Shown piece after piece: positions 1 through 9,004 of a stretch of DNA of 32,839 nucleotides. Numbering within the stretch: the stretch's first letter is position 1; each line of letters starts with the position of its first letter. This DNA is from Gammaproteobacteria bacterium (GTDB taxonomy: Bacteria; Pseudomonadota; Gammaproteobacteria; JAJFKG01), in assembly GCA_021156325.1 (NCBI GenBank), contig JAJNDI010000021.1:1-32839 (forward strand), read 5' to 3'. The translations under genes and the position numbers were made by a program. The notes beneath the pieces are model-generated. The model had not been told where the DNA came from and ran no database searches. It saw only the letters and a list, made by a program, of their open reading frames with translations.

Positions 1-1
1 T

Positions 2-1114
2 TCTCATCTGCCTTTGCCTCATCATCCCAAGCAAATTGCCTTATTACTCCCCTTGTCTGGAAGTTTAGGCAGCAGCGGTCAAGCGATTCAGCATGGGTTT
101 TTAACTACTTATTATCGATCAGATGCTTTCAAACAAAAAAGTTTACGGGTTAAAACCTACGATACAACGACTTCCTTGGATATTACTGCTATTTACCAAC
201 AAGCTGTGAATGAAGGGGCTGATATTGTCGTAGGTCCTTTAGTCAAAACTGACATCCAGACCTTGATTGATAAAGGCAGCCTGCAAGTGCCTACTATTGC
301 CTTGAATACGCTCGACTCCGATCAATCTTCTCTTTTTGGCTTGTTAGCGCCCCCCGACACTTTATACCAATTTGGTTTATCGCCTCGCGATGAAGCTCTA
401 CAAGTGGCTCTCAAAGCAGCGCGAGACGGTAAGCATAAAGCTCTGGTCTTTGTTCCCAATACGGAGTGGGGAAAAGGCGTGTTTTACGAGTTTGACAGGG
501 CGTGGCAAAATCAGGGCGGCAGTACTGTTGAGGTTGTCTATTTGGAAGAGAAAACCGATCTTGCGGCCGCCGTGAAGCGTACGTTACATATTACAGACAG
601 CGATGCGAGACACGCTGCCTTGGATAAACAGTTAGGAGCCAAAACCAAAACGATCGAGAGAAGGCGCGATGATATTGATATGATCATGATAGCCGTTAAG
701 CCCGATACGGCACGGCAATTGGTGCCGCTTTTTAAATTTTATTATGCGGGAGATTTACCCGTGTATGCTACCTCTCGTATTTACAGCGGCAGCCCTAATG
801 ATGAAGCCGATAAAGATTTGAATGGTGTGTTATTTTGCGATATCCCTTTGTTGTTAAGCGCTGAAGCCGGTTATCAGGAAAAACAACAGCGGCTACGAAC
901 CCTATGGCCGGCTGATTACCAAAACGCCTCGCGTTTATATGCGCTGGGCGCAGACGCTTATACCTTAACACAGCAGTTAAATCGATTGGTATTATTTCCC
1001 TTGTTTACTTTAAATGGGGATACCGGTGTTTTATCAGTGCAAAACAACCGGCGTATCTATCGAGGGTTAAGCTGGGCTAAGATCAGAAACGGCCGCCTTG
1101 AAGTCATCGAATAG
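2..1114 (+). CDS. lpoA: LpoA/LppC-family penicillin-binding protein activator, C-terminal part (5' truncated by window)
   Basis: This is the C-terminal, periplasmic-binding-protein-like domain of LppC/LpoA. In E. coli LpoA is an outer-membrane lipoprotein that stimulates the peptidoglycan synthase PBP1a. The frame is open to the left edge, so the signal peptide, lipobox and N-terminal helical domain lie outside the window; the first in-frame TTG at 14 is not a real start. The family hallmark IALLLPLSG is near the beginning, followed by VVGPLVK and the PTIALN stretch typical of the type 1 periplasmic-binding fold. The end (LFTLNGDTGVLSV, then a short strand) also fits the family. The next genes are yraN, gmhA/diaA and dolP, the same order as E. 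coli yraM-yraN-yraO-yraP, which supports the assignment strongly. Confidence 0.93.
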   Translation, partial: SHLPLPHHPKQIALLLPLSGSLGSSGQAIQHGFLTTYYRSDAFKQKSLRVKTYDTTTSLDITAIYQQAVNEGADIVVGPLVKTDIQTLIDKGSLQVPTIALNTLDSDQSSLFGLLAPPDTLYQFGLSPRDEALQVALKAARDGKHKALVFVPNTEWGKGVFYEFDRAWQNQGGSTVEVVYLEEKTDLAAAVKRTLHITDSDARHAALDKQLGAKTKTIERRRDDIDMIMIAVKPDTARQLVPLFKFYYAGDLPVYATSRIYSGSPNDEADKDLNGVLFCDIPLLLSAEAGYQEKQQRLRTLWPADYQNASRLYALGADAYTLTQQLNRLVLFPLFTLNGDTGVLSVQNNRRIYRGLSWAKIRNGRLEVIE

Positions 1115-1137
1115 ATTTTTCCGCAGCAGGTATTTCA

Positions 1138-1187
1138 CCCCCTTTGCAAAAGGGGGTCGTTATAGGCGAAGCCTATAACAGGGGGAT
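1138..1187 (+). repeat. Intergenic palindromic repeat, copy 1 (family A)
   Basis: The element consists of an inverted C5-TTTG/CAAAA-G5 arm (1138-1156), a perfect 9-bp hairpin GTTATAGGC-GAA-GCCTATAAC (1159-1179) and a terminal AGGGGGATTT. Related copies lie at 4361-4410, 5424-5470, 13596-13643 and 27799-27847, always just before a start codon with the AGGGGGATTT end towards the gene. Here the element lies upstream of yraN, which also has its own TAGGAGA ribosome binding site. Confidence 0.85.
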
Positions 1188-1203
1188 TTATAGGAGATTT
1201 CTC

Positions 1204-1584
1204 ATGGCACTCACCAAAACCACAAAAGCCATTGGTCAACACGCCGAAACGATTGCCAATAATTATTTAAGGCAGCGGGGTTTGCGTTTTGTCGGCAGCA
1301 ATATTGCGTTTCGCCAAGGCGAGATCGATTTAATCATGCAAGACGGGAATTACCTTGTCTTCATTGAAGTGCGATATCGACGTAATACGGCGTTTGGATC
1401 TGCTTTGGAAACTATCACCTCTGTCAAGCAAAAACGCCTCATGCTAGCTGCGATGAACTACTTGATGCATAATCCTCGTTGGCAGAACAAACCGATTCGA
1501 TTTGACGTTGTGGCTGTAGAAGGCGATAATATAACGATTCAATGGATAAAAAATGCTTTTTTAACCGATGAAAGAGATGATTGA
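1204..1584 (+). CDS. yraN: YraN family (UPF0102) endonuclease-fold protein
   Basis: A 126-residue YraN/UPF0102 protein. The family has a predicted restriction-endonuclease-like fold and an unproven role, with links to DNA processing. The sequence shows the GEIDLIMQD motif, then VFIEVRYR, i.e. the acidic and E-x-(V/K) residues of the nuclease-like core, and FDVVAVEG near the end. A longer reading from a TTG at 1144 would start inside the palindromic repeat. The ATG at 1204, preceded by TAGGAGA at good spacing, is the better start and gives the usual family length. The next gene follows after 3 nt. Confidence 0.93.
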   Translation: MALTKTTKAIGQHAETIANNYLRQRGLRFVGSNIAFRQGEIDLIMQDGNYLVFIEVRYRRNTAFGSALETITSVKQKRLMLAAMNYLMHNPRWQNKPIRFDVVAVEGDNITIQWIKNAFLTDERDD

Positions 1585-2809
<1,225 letters not shown>

Positions 2810-2813
<4 letters not shown>

Positions 2814-2893
2814 AACATCGCGATCAAATCGTAATGTTTCACAGCAGGGTGTTGCCAAGATATACAAATAATCCTATTTTTTAGGATTATTTG
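2810..2893. other. Two perfect stem-loops downstream of dolP
   Basis: The first hairpin pairs GTGAAACAT (2810-2818, overlapping the dolP stop) with ATGTTTCAC (2834-2842), with an inner CGAT/ATCG helix. The second pairs CAAATAATCCTA (2865-2876) with TAGGATTATTTG (2882-2893) around a loop of five T. Neither is followed by a clean T run. They may form a structured 3' UTR, or a small RNA ending at the terminator at 2920-2945; no gene is seen here. Confidence 0.6.
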
Positions 2894-2919
2894 ATGCGGT
2901 CGAGGCCATGCAATGCTCT

Positions 2920-2945
2920 AAAAACCCTAAAAAAAGGGTTTTTTT
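2920..2945 (+). terminator. Probable Rho-independent terminator
   Basis: Stem AAAAACCCT (2920-2928) / AGGGTTTTT (2935-2943) with an A-rich loop, running into a T tract. It would end transcription of the lpoA-yraN-gmhA-dolP group before the HU-like gene. The stem is AT-rich, so strength is uncertain. Confidence 0.65.
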
Positions 2946-3076
2946 ACATTTTTTTTGATTTTTTTTCAAAAAACCCTCGCAATTTATTTAATTTGTGGTA
3001 TTGTTACATGTGGAAACAGCAGGTAAATGCCTTCTGTATTATTGGATAATGAATGTTAACCATAAAGGGGAAAACC

Positions 3077-3541
3077 ATGGCAGCTAAGAGAAAAACCGCC
3101 AAACGTAAAACAACCGCTAAACGCACTACGCGTGCCAAATCTACTCAACGTAGAACGACAGCGCGCCGCAAGACCACCACCAAAGCCAAAACGACAACAA
3201 CCGTAGCCGTTAAGAAAAAGACAGGCCTCATCCGTACAGCGCTTTCAAAATCGCAAACGATGGCTGAATTGGCTGAATGCACTGGTTTGAGCAGAAAACA
3301 AGTTTGTGCAGTGATGGATGCCTTAACAGATGTGATTTGCCGCCACGTAAAACCCGGTGCAGCAGGTCAATTTACATTGCCCGGGCTTGCTAAAGTTGTT
3401 ATCCAAAACAAAAAAGCAACCAAGGCACGTAAAGGCGTTAACCCATTTACGGGTGAACCCACCACGTTTAAAGCCAAACCGGCCCGTAATGTGGTAAAGA
3501 TCCGTGCATTGAAGAAATTGAAAGAAATGGCTGCTAAATAA
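3077..3541 (+). CDS. HU-family DNA-binding protein with a histone-like basic N-terminal tail
   Basis: A 154-residue protein in two parts. Residues 1 to about 50 are a low-complexity tail of Lys, Arg, Thr and Ala, resembling histone H1 or bacterial histone-like tails. Residues about 55-150 form an HU/IHF-like domain: helices with MAELAECTGLSRKQVCAVMDAL, then the beta arm with FTLPGLAKVVIQNKKA, the segment RKGVNPFTGEP, and a basic end. NPFTGEP is typical of this HU subgroup (canonical HU has GRNPKTG). The role is presumably nucleoid compaction or gene regulation. The ATG at 3077, with AAGGGGAA before it, is preferred over the upstream ATG at 3053. The gene stands alone between two terminators. 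Confidence 0.85.
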   Translation: MAAKRKTAKRKTTAKRTTRAKSTQRRTTARRKTTTKAKTTTTVAVKKKTGLIRTALSKSQTMAELAECTGLSRKQVCAVMDALTDVICRHVKPGAAGQFTLPGLAKVVIQNKKATKARKGVNPFTGEPTTFKAKPARNVVKIRALKKLKEMAAK

Positions 3542-3558
3542 GGCTATTTTTGCTACTT

Positions 3559-3591
3559 AAATCGCCCCGCTTTTTGTGGGGCGATTTTTTT
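3559..3591. terminator. Rho-independent terminator shared by convergent genes
   Basis: A strong stem, AAATCGCCCC (3559-3568) / GGGGCGATTT (3578-3587), is followed by T residues on the + strand. It ends the HU-like gene and overlaps the stop of the convergent pgeF, so it probably works in both directions. Confidence 0.9.
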
Positions 3592-4360
3592 AGGGTTGAT
3601 TACTTTTAGTTAACCAAATCAAAGTAGCGTGACGTCCAGTTTGCCCATCACGGCGATAAGAATAAAAGCGGTCGGGATTTGCATAAGTACACTCATTCGA
3701 TCGAAAACAATTTATTTCATTCATGCCGCACGCCTTGAGTCTTGCGATAGTAAGGGTGTTCAAATCAGCACACCATCGTCCATTATGATTGATAGCAAAA
3801 GCAGCTTTCGGAGCAGTTTTGTGTTTTGCTAAAAACGTTTTAACCTCTTCTCCAATTTCAAAAGCATTAAAACCAATTGCCGGACCAAGCCATGCGAGTA
3901 ATTCAGCAGGATTAACGGGTAATTGGCTTAAAGCAGTTTCAATGATCCCTGCAACCAAACCCCGCCATCCCACATGTAGAGCACAGACCAGCGTACCGGC
4001 TTTATTACATAACAGAACAGGTAAACAATCGGCAGTGAGAATAGCACAGACCACATGCGGTAATTGCGTATAAGCGCCATCAGCGGCAGGCGTCGCAGAT
4101 TGAGGGCTTGTTTCGCGGGTTAAAGCGATAATATCGCAGCCGTGTATCTGGTTTAACCACTGCGGCGGGTTCTGTAGAGATAATGCTGTCTGCAAAAGCT
4201 CACGGTTCGCCAGTACTGCAGCGGCTTCATCTCCTACGTGTAAACCGAGATTAAAGGCGGCGTAAGGTTCTTTACTGTGGCCTTCATAACGTAAAGTGGT
4301 GAGCGCTCGGACAGTCGGCGGGGCTGGCCAATGGGCATAAAGATAGTTTGCGGTTGTCAT
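3590..4360 (-). CDS. pgeF: Peptidoglycan editing factor PgeF (YfiH; multicopper polyphenol oxidase/laccase family)
   Basis: A 256-residue YfiH-family protein. E. coli PgeF is an amidase that removes wrongly incorporated L-Ser in place of L-Ala from muropeptide precursors; older annotations call the family laccase. Metal-site motifs are visible: NQIHG, TADCLPVLL with its Cys, and HVGWRGL with its His. GPAIG and FYSYRRDGQTGR are also family marks. It lies just downstream of rluD, as in E. coli. The ribosome binding site comes from the end of an intergenic repeat: on the minus strand CAGGGGGATTTC directly precedes the ATG. Confidence 0.95.
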   Translation of the reverse strand: MTTANYLYAHWPAPPTVRALTTLRYEGHSKEPYAAFNLGLHVGDEAAAVLANRELLQTALSLQNPPQWLNQIHGCDIIALTRETSPQSATPAADGAYTQLPHVVCAILTADCLPVLLCNKAGTLVCALHVGWRGLVAGIIETALSQLPVNPAELLAWLGPAIGFNAFEIGEEVKTFLAKHKTAPKAAFAINHNGRWCADLNTLTIARLKACGMNEINCFRSNECTYANPDRFYSYRRDGQTGRHATLIWLTKSNQP

Positions 4361-4410
4361 GAAATCCCCCTGTCGCGCGTAACCGCGCCATCCCCTTTTT
4401 ACAAAGGGGG
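4361..4410 (-). repeat. Intergenic palindromic repeat, copy 2 (family A)
   Basis: Read on the minus strand: CCCCCTTTGT, an A run, GGGG, the hairpin GCGCG-GTTA-CGCGC, then CAGGGGGATTTC abutting the pgeF ATG. The centre and end are nearly identical to the copy at 27799-27847. The upstream arm overlaps the last codons of rluD. Confidence 0.88.
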
Positions 4411-5376
4411 TGATAATGAATGTTTTTCTTCTGCAGCTAATACGTCAAGCAAGTGCTGCATATCCGAAGGCAAAGGACAAGACCATTCAACAGGCTCTGC
4501 TCGCAGTGGATGCATAAACCCTAATCGTGCGGCATGCAAAGCTTGGCGTTTAAAATGCTTTAGCGTGTCTTGCAATATTGCACTGCTGTTAGGCGGTAAT
4601 ACCGGGCTTCGGCTGTAGAGGGGATCACCCACAATGGGATAATGATTATGGGATAAATGCACCCGAATTTGGTGGGTTCTGCCGGTTTCCAAACTGACGG
4701 ACAATAAAGTATGGTGTTTAAATCGGGTTGAAACCCGATAATGCGTCACGGCGGGCTTTCCGGAAGCCACTACAGCCATTTTAGTGCGAAGTCTCGGATG
4801 GCGGCCAATCGGGGCATCGATAGTCGCCCCTGCTGTAACAATTCCATTCACAAGGGCTACATACTCTCGTTTAACGCGGCGTTCTGCTAATTGTTTCACA
4901 AGACTGTGATGAGCGGTCAAACTTTTCGCAACGACTAACAAACCGGTTGTGTCTTTATCTAATCGATGAATCAAGCCGGCGCGCGGTACGGTGGCCAGGG
5001 TAGGGATATGATGCAATAAAGCATTGGCAAGTGTGCCTTCATAATTACCGGCAGCCGGATGTACGACACAATCGGCGGGTTTATTCAAAACCAGTAAATC
5101 ATCATCTTCATAAACAATATTGAGATCAAGTGATTCAGCTTGCCATTCTTGTTGAAGAGCCAAGGTGGCTTTAAGAGAGATTTGCTCGCCGCCTTTAACA
5201 TGATACTTGGCGGCTTGCTGTTTTCCATCAACAAGGACAGCGCCTTCTTTTATCCACGTTTGCCAGCGGGCGCGAGAATAATCTTGAACTATAGTAGCTA
5301 AAGCATGATCCAGGCGTTCACCTGCGAATGTGGAGGGGATGGAAAAACTTTGTTCGATGATCTGATGTTGTACCAT
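4399..5376 (-). CDS. rluD: 23S rRNA pseudouridine(1911/1915/1917) synthase RluD
   Basis: A 325-residue RluA-family pseudouridine synthase. RluD modifies helix 69 of 23S rRNA. An S4 RNA-binding domain is at the N terminus (about 15-75, with ERLDHALA and WIKEGAVLVDG), followed by the catalytic domain with GLIHRLDKDTTGLLVVAKS around residue 135, which holds the catalytic Asp, and the GRTHQIRVH motif. It precedes pgeF on the same strand, the conserved order. The last residues (SPPL) are encoded by the arm of an intergenic repeat, so the original C terminus has probably been replaced. Confidence 0.95.
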   Translation of the reverse strand: MVQHQIIEQSFSIPSTFAGERLDHALATIVQDYSRARWQTWIKEGAVLVDGKQQAAKYHVKGGEQISLKATLALQQEWQAESLDLNIVYEDDDLLVLNKPADCVVHPAAGNYEGTLANALLHHIPTLATVPRAGLIHRLDKDTTGLLVVAKSLTAHHSLVKQLAERRVKREYVALVNGIVTAGATIDAPIGRHPRLRTKMAVVASGKPAVTHYRVSTRFKHHTLLSVSLETGRTHQIRVHLSHNHYPIVGDPLYSRSPVLPPNSSAILQDTLKHFKRQALHAARLGFMHPLRAEPVEWSCPLPSDMQHLLDVLAAEEKHSLSPPL

Positions 5377-5423
5377 AGGGTTACTTTAAAAGGTTATACT
5401 GTTCTTTTCAAATGGTTTAATTA

Positions 5424-5470
5424 CCTCCTTTGAAAAAGGGGAGCGGCGGGCGAAGCCCGATGGGGGGATT
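5424..5470 (+). repeat. Intergenic palindromic repeat, copy 3 (family A)
   Basis: CCTCCTTTGAAAAAGGGG arm (from 5424), hairpin CGGGC-GAA-GCCCG (5447-5459) and a terminal GGGGGGATT. The end lies three bases from the TTG start of lptM and would act as its ribosome binding site. Confidence 0.85.
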
Positions 5471-5611
5471 TTGAGAGTTTTTGCGGGTTGTATTCTTCTT
5501 AGTGTTTTATTAACCCTCCCCGGTTGCGGAATGAATGGGCCTCTGTCTTTGCCTGACCAAAATCACCCTGCGCCCGAGAAACCTGATCCCGTCAAGCCTT
5601 CCTGGTTTTGA
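5471..5611 (+). CDS. lptM: LptM (YifL)-like small lipoprotein
   Basis: A 46-residue lipoprotein. LptM in E. coli assists LptD maturation in outer-membrane LPS export. There is a hydrophobic signal segment, lipobox LPGC (Cys 19), then CGMNGPLSLP, matching the family hallmark Cys-Gly-x-x-Gly-Pro-Leu, and a Pro/Lys-rich tail. No ATG lies upstream of the Cys in frame, so TTG at 5471 is the likely start, with a G-rich run donated by the preceding repeat at rather short spacing. Location right before lysA matches the lptM-lysA-dapF arrangement of Pseudomonas and relatives. The stop ends two bases before the lysA ATG. Confidence 0.8.
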   Translation: MRVFAGCILLSVLLTLPGCGMNGPLSLPDQNHPAPEKPDPVKPSWF

Positions 5612-5613
5612 AA

Positions 5614-6864
5614 ATGGATCATTTTAACTATCGTCATGATGAACTCTATGCTGAAGAAGTGCCGGTTGCCGATATCATTGCCCAATACGGTACGCCTTGC
5701 TATGTTTATTCGCGAGCCACTATTGAACGTCATTGGCGTCTCATCGATGAAGTCTGCGGCAAATGGCCGCATCGGATTTGTTATGCGGTTAAGGCCAATG
5801 ATAATTTAGCGATTTTAGATTTGCTGGCACGGCTAGGCTCGGGTTTTGATATTGTTTCTCAAGGAGAATTGGAACGACTCTTATATATTGGCGTTGATCC
5901 CAAACGGATTGTCTTTTCAGGTGTTGCAAAATCAGAATCGGAAATAAACCGTGCTTTATCAGTTCAGATCGGCTGCTTTAATGTAGAATCTGAAGCAGAA
6001 TTAATGCAGATCCAGCAATGTGCCCACAAACAAAATAAAGTAGCGCCCATTGCACTGCGTATTAATCCTAATGTCGATGCCAAAACTCACCCTTATATTG
6101 CCACGGGATTGCGTGACAGCAAATTTGGCATTGAAGCGGCGTTTGCGGAAAAACTTTATCTTCAAGCAAAATTATTGTCTCATATTGAGATCAAAGGTAT
6201 TGATTGTCATATTGGATCACAGCTCACTTCCTTAGAGCCTTTTAAACAAGCATTAAACTTCGTATTGGATTTCGTTGATAAAATGAAAGGATTGGGGATC
6301 TTCTTTAAACATATTGATATGGGAGGAGGATTAGGCGTGCCTTATCATCGAGAAGACTCACTTCCAACGCCGGCTGATTATACGGCGAGCCTTCTCGAAT
6401 TATTAAAAGGCCGTCCGTTAGAACTTATTCTGGAGCCTGGCCGTTTAATCATGGCGAATGCGGGTATTTTATTAAGCCGCGTTGAATATATTAAATCAAG
6501 TTCTGTTAAACAGTTTGCGATTATTGATGCCGGCATGAATGATTTATTACGCCCGGCACTTTATCAAGCCTCACATGAAATCATTGAAGTTAAAAAACGC
6601 CAAGGGGCTGCGGCACAATATGAAGTGGTAGGGCCTGTTTGCGAAAGTTCTGATCGTTTTGGTGAATATAGTCTTGGTATTCAAAGCGGTGATTATCTTG
6701 CCATTCGCACCGCTGGTGCTTATGGGGCTTCTATGGCTTCTCGTTATAATGCACGACGCCGTGCCTGCGAAGTGATGGTAGAAGGCGGTACAATGCATCT
6801 TATTCGAGAGCGGGAAACCTGGGAAGATTTGTTTTCACATGAACACCGAATTAACCCATCTTAG
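5614..6864 (+). CDS. lysA: Diaminopimelate decarboxylase LysA
   Basis: A 416-residue PLP-dependent fold-III decarboxylase converting meso-diaminopimelate to L-lysine. Motifs: CYAVKAND with the PLP Lys, SGFDIVSQGELERL, HIGSQ, the phosphate-binding GGGLGVPY, EPGRLIMANAG, VCESSDRF with the catalytic Cys of the other subunit, and GAYGASMASRYN. ATG 5614 gives a start like Pseudomonas LysA (Met-Asp-x-Phe-Asn-Tyr-Arg); a TTG two codons upstream is unlikely. The 3' end overlaps recG by 26 nt. Confidence 0.96.
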   Translation: MDHFNYRHDELYAEEVPVADIIAQYGTPCYVYSRATIERHWRLIDEVCGKWPHRICYAVKANDNLAILDLLARLGSGFDIVSQGELERLLYIGVDPKRIVFSGVAKSESEINRALSVQIGCFNVESEAELMQIQQCAHKQNKVAPIALRINPNVDAKTHPYIATGLRDSKFGIEAAFAEKLYLQAKLLSHIEIKGIDCHIGSQLTSLEPFKQALNFVLDFVDKMKGLGIFFKHIDMGGGLGVPYHREDSLPTPADYTASLLELLKGRPLELILEPGRLIMANAGILLSRVEYIKSSSVKQFAIIDAGMNDLLRPALYQASHEIIEVKKRQGAAAQYEVVGPVCESSDRFGEYSLGIQSGDYLAIRTAGAYGASMASRYNARRRACEVMVEGGTMHLIRERETWEDLFSHEHRINPS

Positions 6865-8929
6865 CCTTTCCACCCTGCGAGGTGTGGGCAAACAAACTTT
6901 GCCTCGGCTGCATCAAGCCGGATTGGTTTCAGTATTGGATGTGCTTTTACATTGTCCGATACGTTATCAGGACAGAACACGCCTTATTCCTATTGCTGAC
7001 TTAATACCGCATCAATTTGCCGTGATTGAAGGGCATATTCTTTCAGTACGGCGTGTTTTTGGTAAAAAACTCACTTTACATTGTGAAATTGAAGATGTGA
7101 GCGGGCGTTTAACGGCGATTTTTTTTCATTTGCATGCCGGATTATCAGAACGATTAATGCCTGGCGCGGTGATCCGCGCTTATGGTGATGTGGGCCAGGA
7201 TAAATCCAAAAAGAGATTTATTTTATTACATCCTGCTTGCGAAATTGCCGCTGAAGAATTGCCGCCGCTTGATACCTGCCTCACACCGGTTTACCCTTTA
7301 TCGGAAGGATTAACCCAATCGCGTCTTCGGGGACTCATTCAGCAAGCGATTGGCATTTTAGAAAATCATGCTGCTGCAATGGACTTAATTCCTGCTGCAT
7401 TGCGAGGCCAATATGCGTGGCCCGATTTCATGACAGCCGTTAAATGTGTTCATCAGCCTTCGATTGAGGATGATGTGAATGCGCTATTAGCTTTTAAACA
7501 TCCTGCGCAAGAACGCCTTATCGCGGAAGAAATGATTGCTCATCAATTACGCCTGCGTAGAGCTCGAGCGAGAATAGCCAATTTTAATAGTTACCGTTTA
7601 AGTGAAAATACAGATAAGCTTAATCACTTTATCTCAACTTTGCCTTTTCCTTTAACGCAGGCCCAAAAACGCGTAATGCAGGAGATTTTGCTCGATCTGC
7701 AATCAGACAAACCCATGCAGCGGTTATTACAAGGTGATGTAGGCGCGGGAAAAACTTTGGTGGCAGCGTGTATGTTATTACAAACGGTTGCAAGCGGCTA
7801 TCAAGCCGCTTTCATGGCGCCGACAGAATTGTTAGCAGAACAACATTATCAACAATGTGAGCGCTGGTTTAAACCGTTAAGTGTCCGGATTGTTTTTTTA
7901 ACCGGGAAGCTCGGTTTCCCCGAACGTCAGGAAGCGCTTTCACGCATTGCTAACGGTGAAGCCGATATTATCGTAGGCACCCATGCTTTGTTTCAGCAAG
8001 AAGTGAGCTTTCATCAATTGGCATTGGTCTGCATTGATGAGCAGCATCGTTTTGGCGTCAAGCAGCGTGCAGCATTATTTGACAAAGGTAACCTTAATGC
8101 ACGTGTTGCCCATCAGCTTGTCATGACCGCAACGCCTATCCCCCGAACGCTTGCTCTGGTGCAATATGCTGATTTGGACTATTCCGTTTTGGATGAATTA
8201 CCGCCAGGCAGAATCCCGATTCAAAGCGCCGTATTATCCAATACCCGCCGGGGATCGGTCATCAAACGGGTTCATGAGCTTTGTCAAAAAGGTAAACAAG
8301 TCTATTGGGTTTGCCCCTTAATTGAATCTTCTGAAACATTACAGGCTGAAAACGTAGCGGCTATCGCAGCAGAATTACAGACTGTTCTATCCGACTGTTG
8401 TATTGGATTTATTCATGGACGTTTGTCCTCTGAAGAAAAAAATCAAACCATGCGGGCCTTTAATAAAGGTGCTGTTGATGTCTTGGTGGCTACCACTGTA
8501 ATTGAAGTGGGAGTCGATGTGCCAAATGCCGTGTTGATGGTCATTGAAAATGCCGAACGGATGGGATTGGCACAATTGCATCAATTGCGCGGCCGGGTTG
8601 GCCGCGGCCGTGATCCGAGTTTTTGTATTTTCCTATATCAAACACCCTTGTCTATTCCAGCCAAAGAACGTCTGGCGGTGCTGCGAGAGAGTCAAGATGG
8701 ATTTCATATTGCAGAGAGAGATTTAGCGCTTCGCGGCAGCGGCGATTTGTTAGGCACCCGGCAAGCAGGAGCAGGAGGCTGGCGGATCGCCAATCCTGTA
8801 CGGGATTCCCACTGGTTAATAGCAGCCACCCAGATCGCTGATAACTTACTGAAGGAAGATTCCTCTTTAGCAGAACGTTTAGAAGGGCGCTGGTATCAAA
8901 AAGCGGCTGCCGGGTCTAAAACCGGCTAA
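6839..8929 (+). CDS. recG: ATP-dependent DNA helicase RecG
   Basis: A 696-residue RecG, close to the E. coli length. RecG remodels stalled forks and Holliday junctions. Order: N-terminal helical region, wedge/OB domain (about 55-150), then the helicase core with GDVGAGKT (Walker A, near 300), DEQHRFGV (Walker B), TATPIPRTLAL, and motif VI HQLRGRVGRG, then the C-terminal TRG region with RDLALRGSGDLLGTRQAG. The start lies within the lysA 3' end (26-nt overlap), implying co-transcription. Confidence 0.97.
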   Translation: MNTELTHLSLSTLRGVGKQTLPRLHQAGLVSVLDVLLHCPIRYQDRTRLIPIADLIPHQFAVIEGHILSVRRVFGKKLTLHCEIEDVSGRLTAIFFHLHAGLSERLMPGAVIRAYGDVGQDKSKKRFILLHPACEIAAEELPPLDTCLTPVYPLSEGLTQSRLRGLIQQAIGILENHAAAMDLIPAALRGQYAWPDFMTAVKCVHQPSIEDDVNALLAFKHPAQERLIAEEMIAHQLRLRRARARIANFNSYRLSENTDKLNHFISTLPFPLTQAQKRVMQEILLDLQSDKPMQRLLQGDVGAGKTLVAACMLLQTVASGYQAAFMAPTELLAEQHYQQCERWFKPLSVRIVFLTGKLGFPERQEALSRIANGEADIIVGTHALFQQEVSFHQLALVCIDEQHRFGVKQRAALFDKGNLNARVAHQLVMTATPIPRTLALVQYADLDYSVLDELPPGRIPIQSAVLSNTRRGSVIKRVHELCQKGKQVYWVCPLIESSETLQAENVAAIAAELQTVLSDCCIGFIHGRLSSEEKNQTMRAFNKGAVDVLVATTVIEVGVDVPNAVLMVIENAERMGLAQLHQLRGRVGRGRDPSFCIFLYQTPLSIPAKERLAVLRESQDGFHIAERDLALRGSGDLLGTRQAGAGGWRIANPVRDSHWLIAATQIADNLLKEDSSLAERLEGRWYQKAAAGSKTG

Positions 8930-9004
8930 AAAAATTCCGTTTTTCTTTTCCAATGGGGTTCATTATGATAAAATTACCCACAATTTCAAACGAGAGGAAT
9001 CTTG

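Noticed and set aside
1144..1203. Longer YraN N terminus from TTG 1144
   Set aside because: It would be encoded by the palindromic repeat; ATG 1204 has a good ribosome binding site and gives the family length.
2951..2973. Inverted repeat TTTTTTGA / TCAAAAAA upstream of the HU-like gene
   Set aside because: AT-only and within a homopolymer-rich stretch; may be an UP-like or chance feature, with no clear promoter boxes at proper spacing.
8908..8935. GCCGG/CCGGC hairpin at the end of recG as a terminator
   Set aside because: It is inside the coding region and followed by A residues, not T, on the coding strand.
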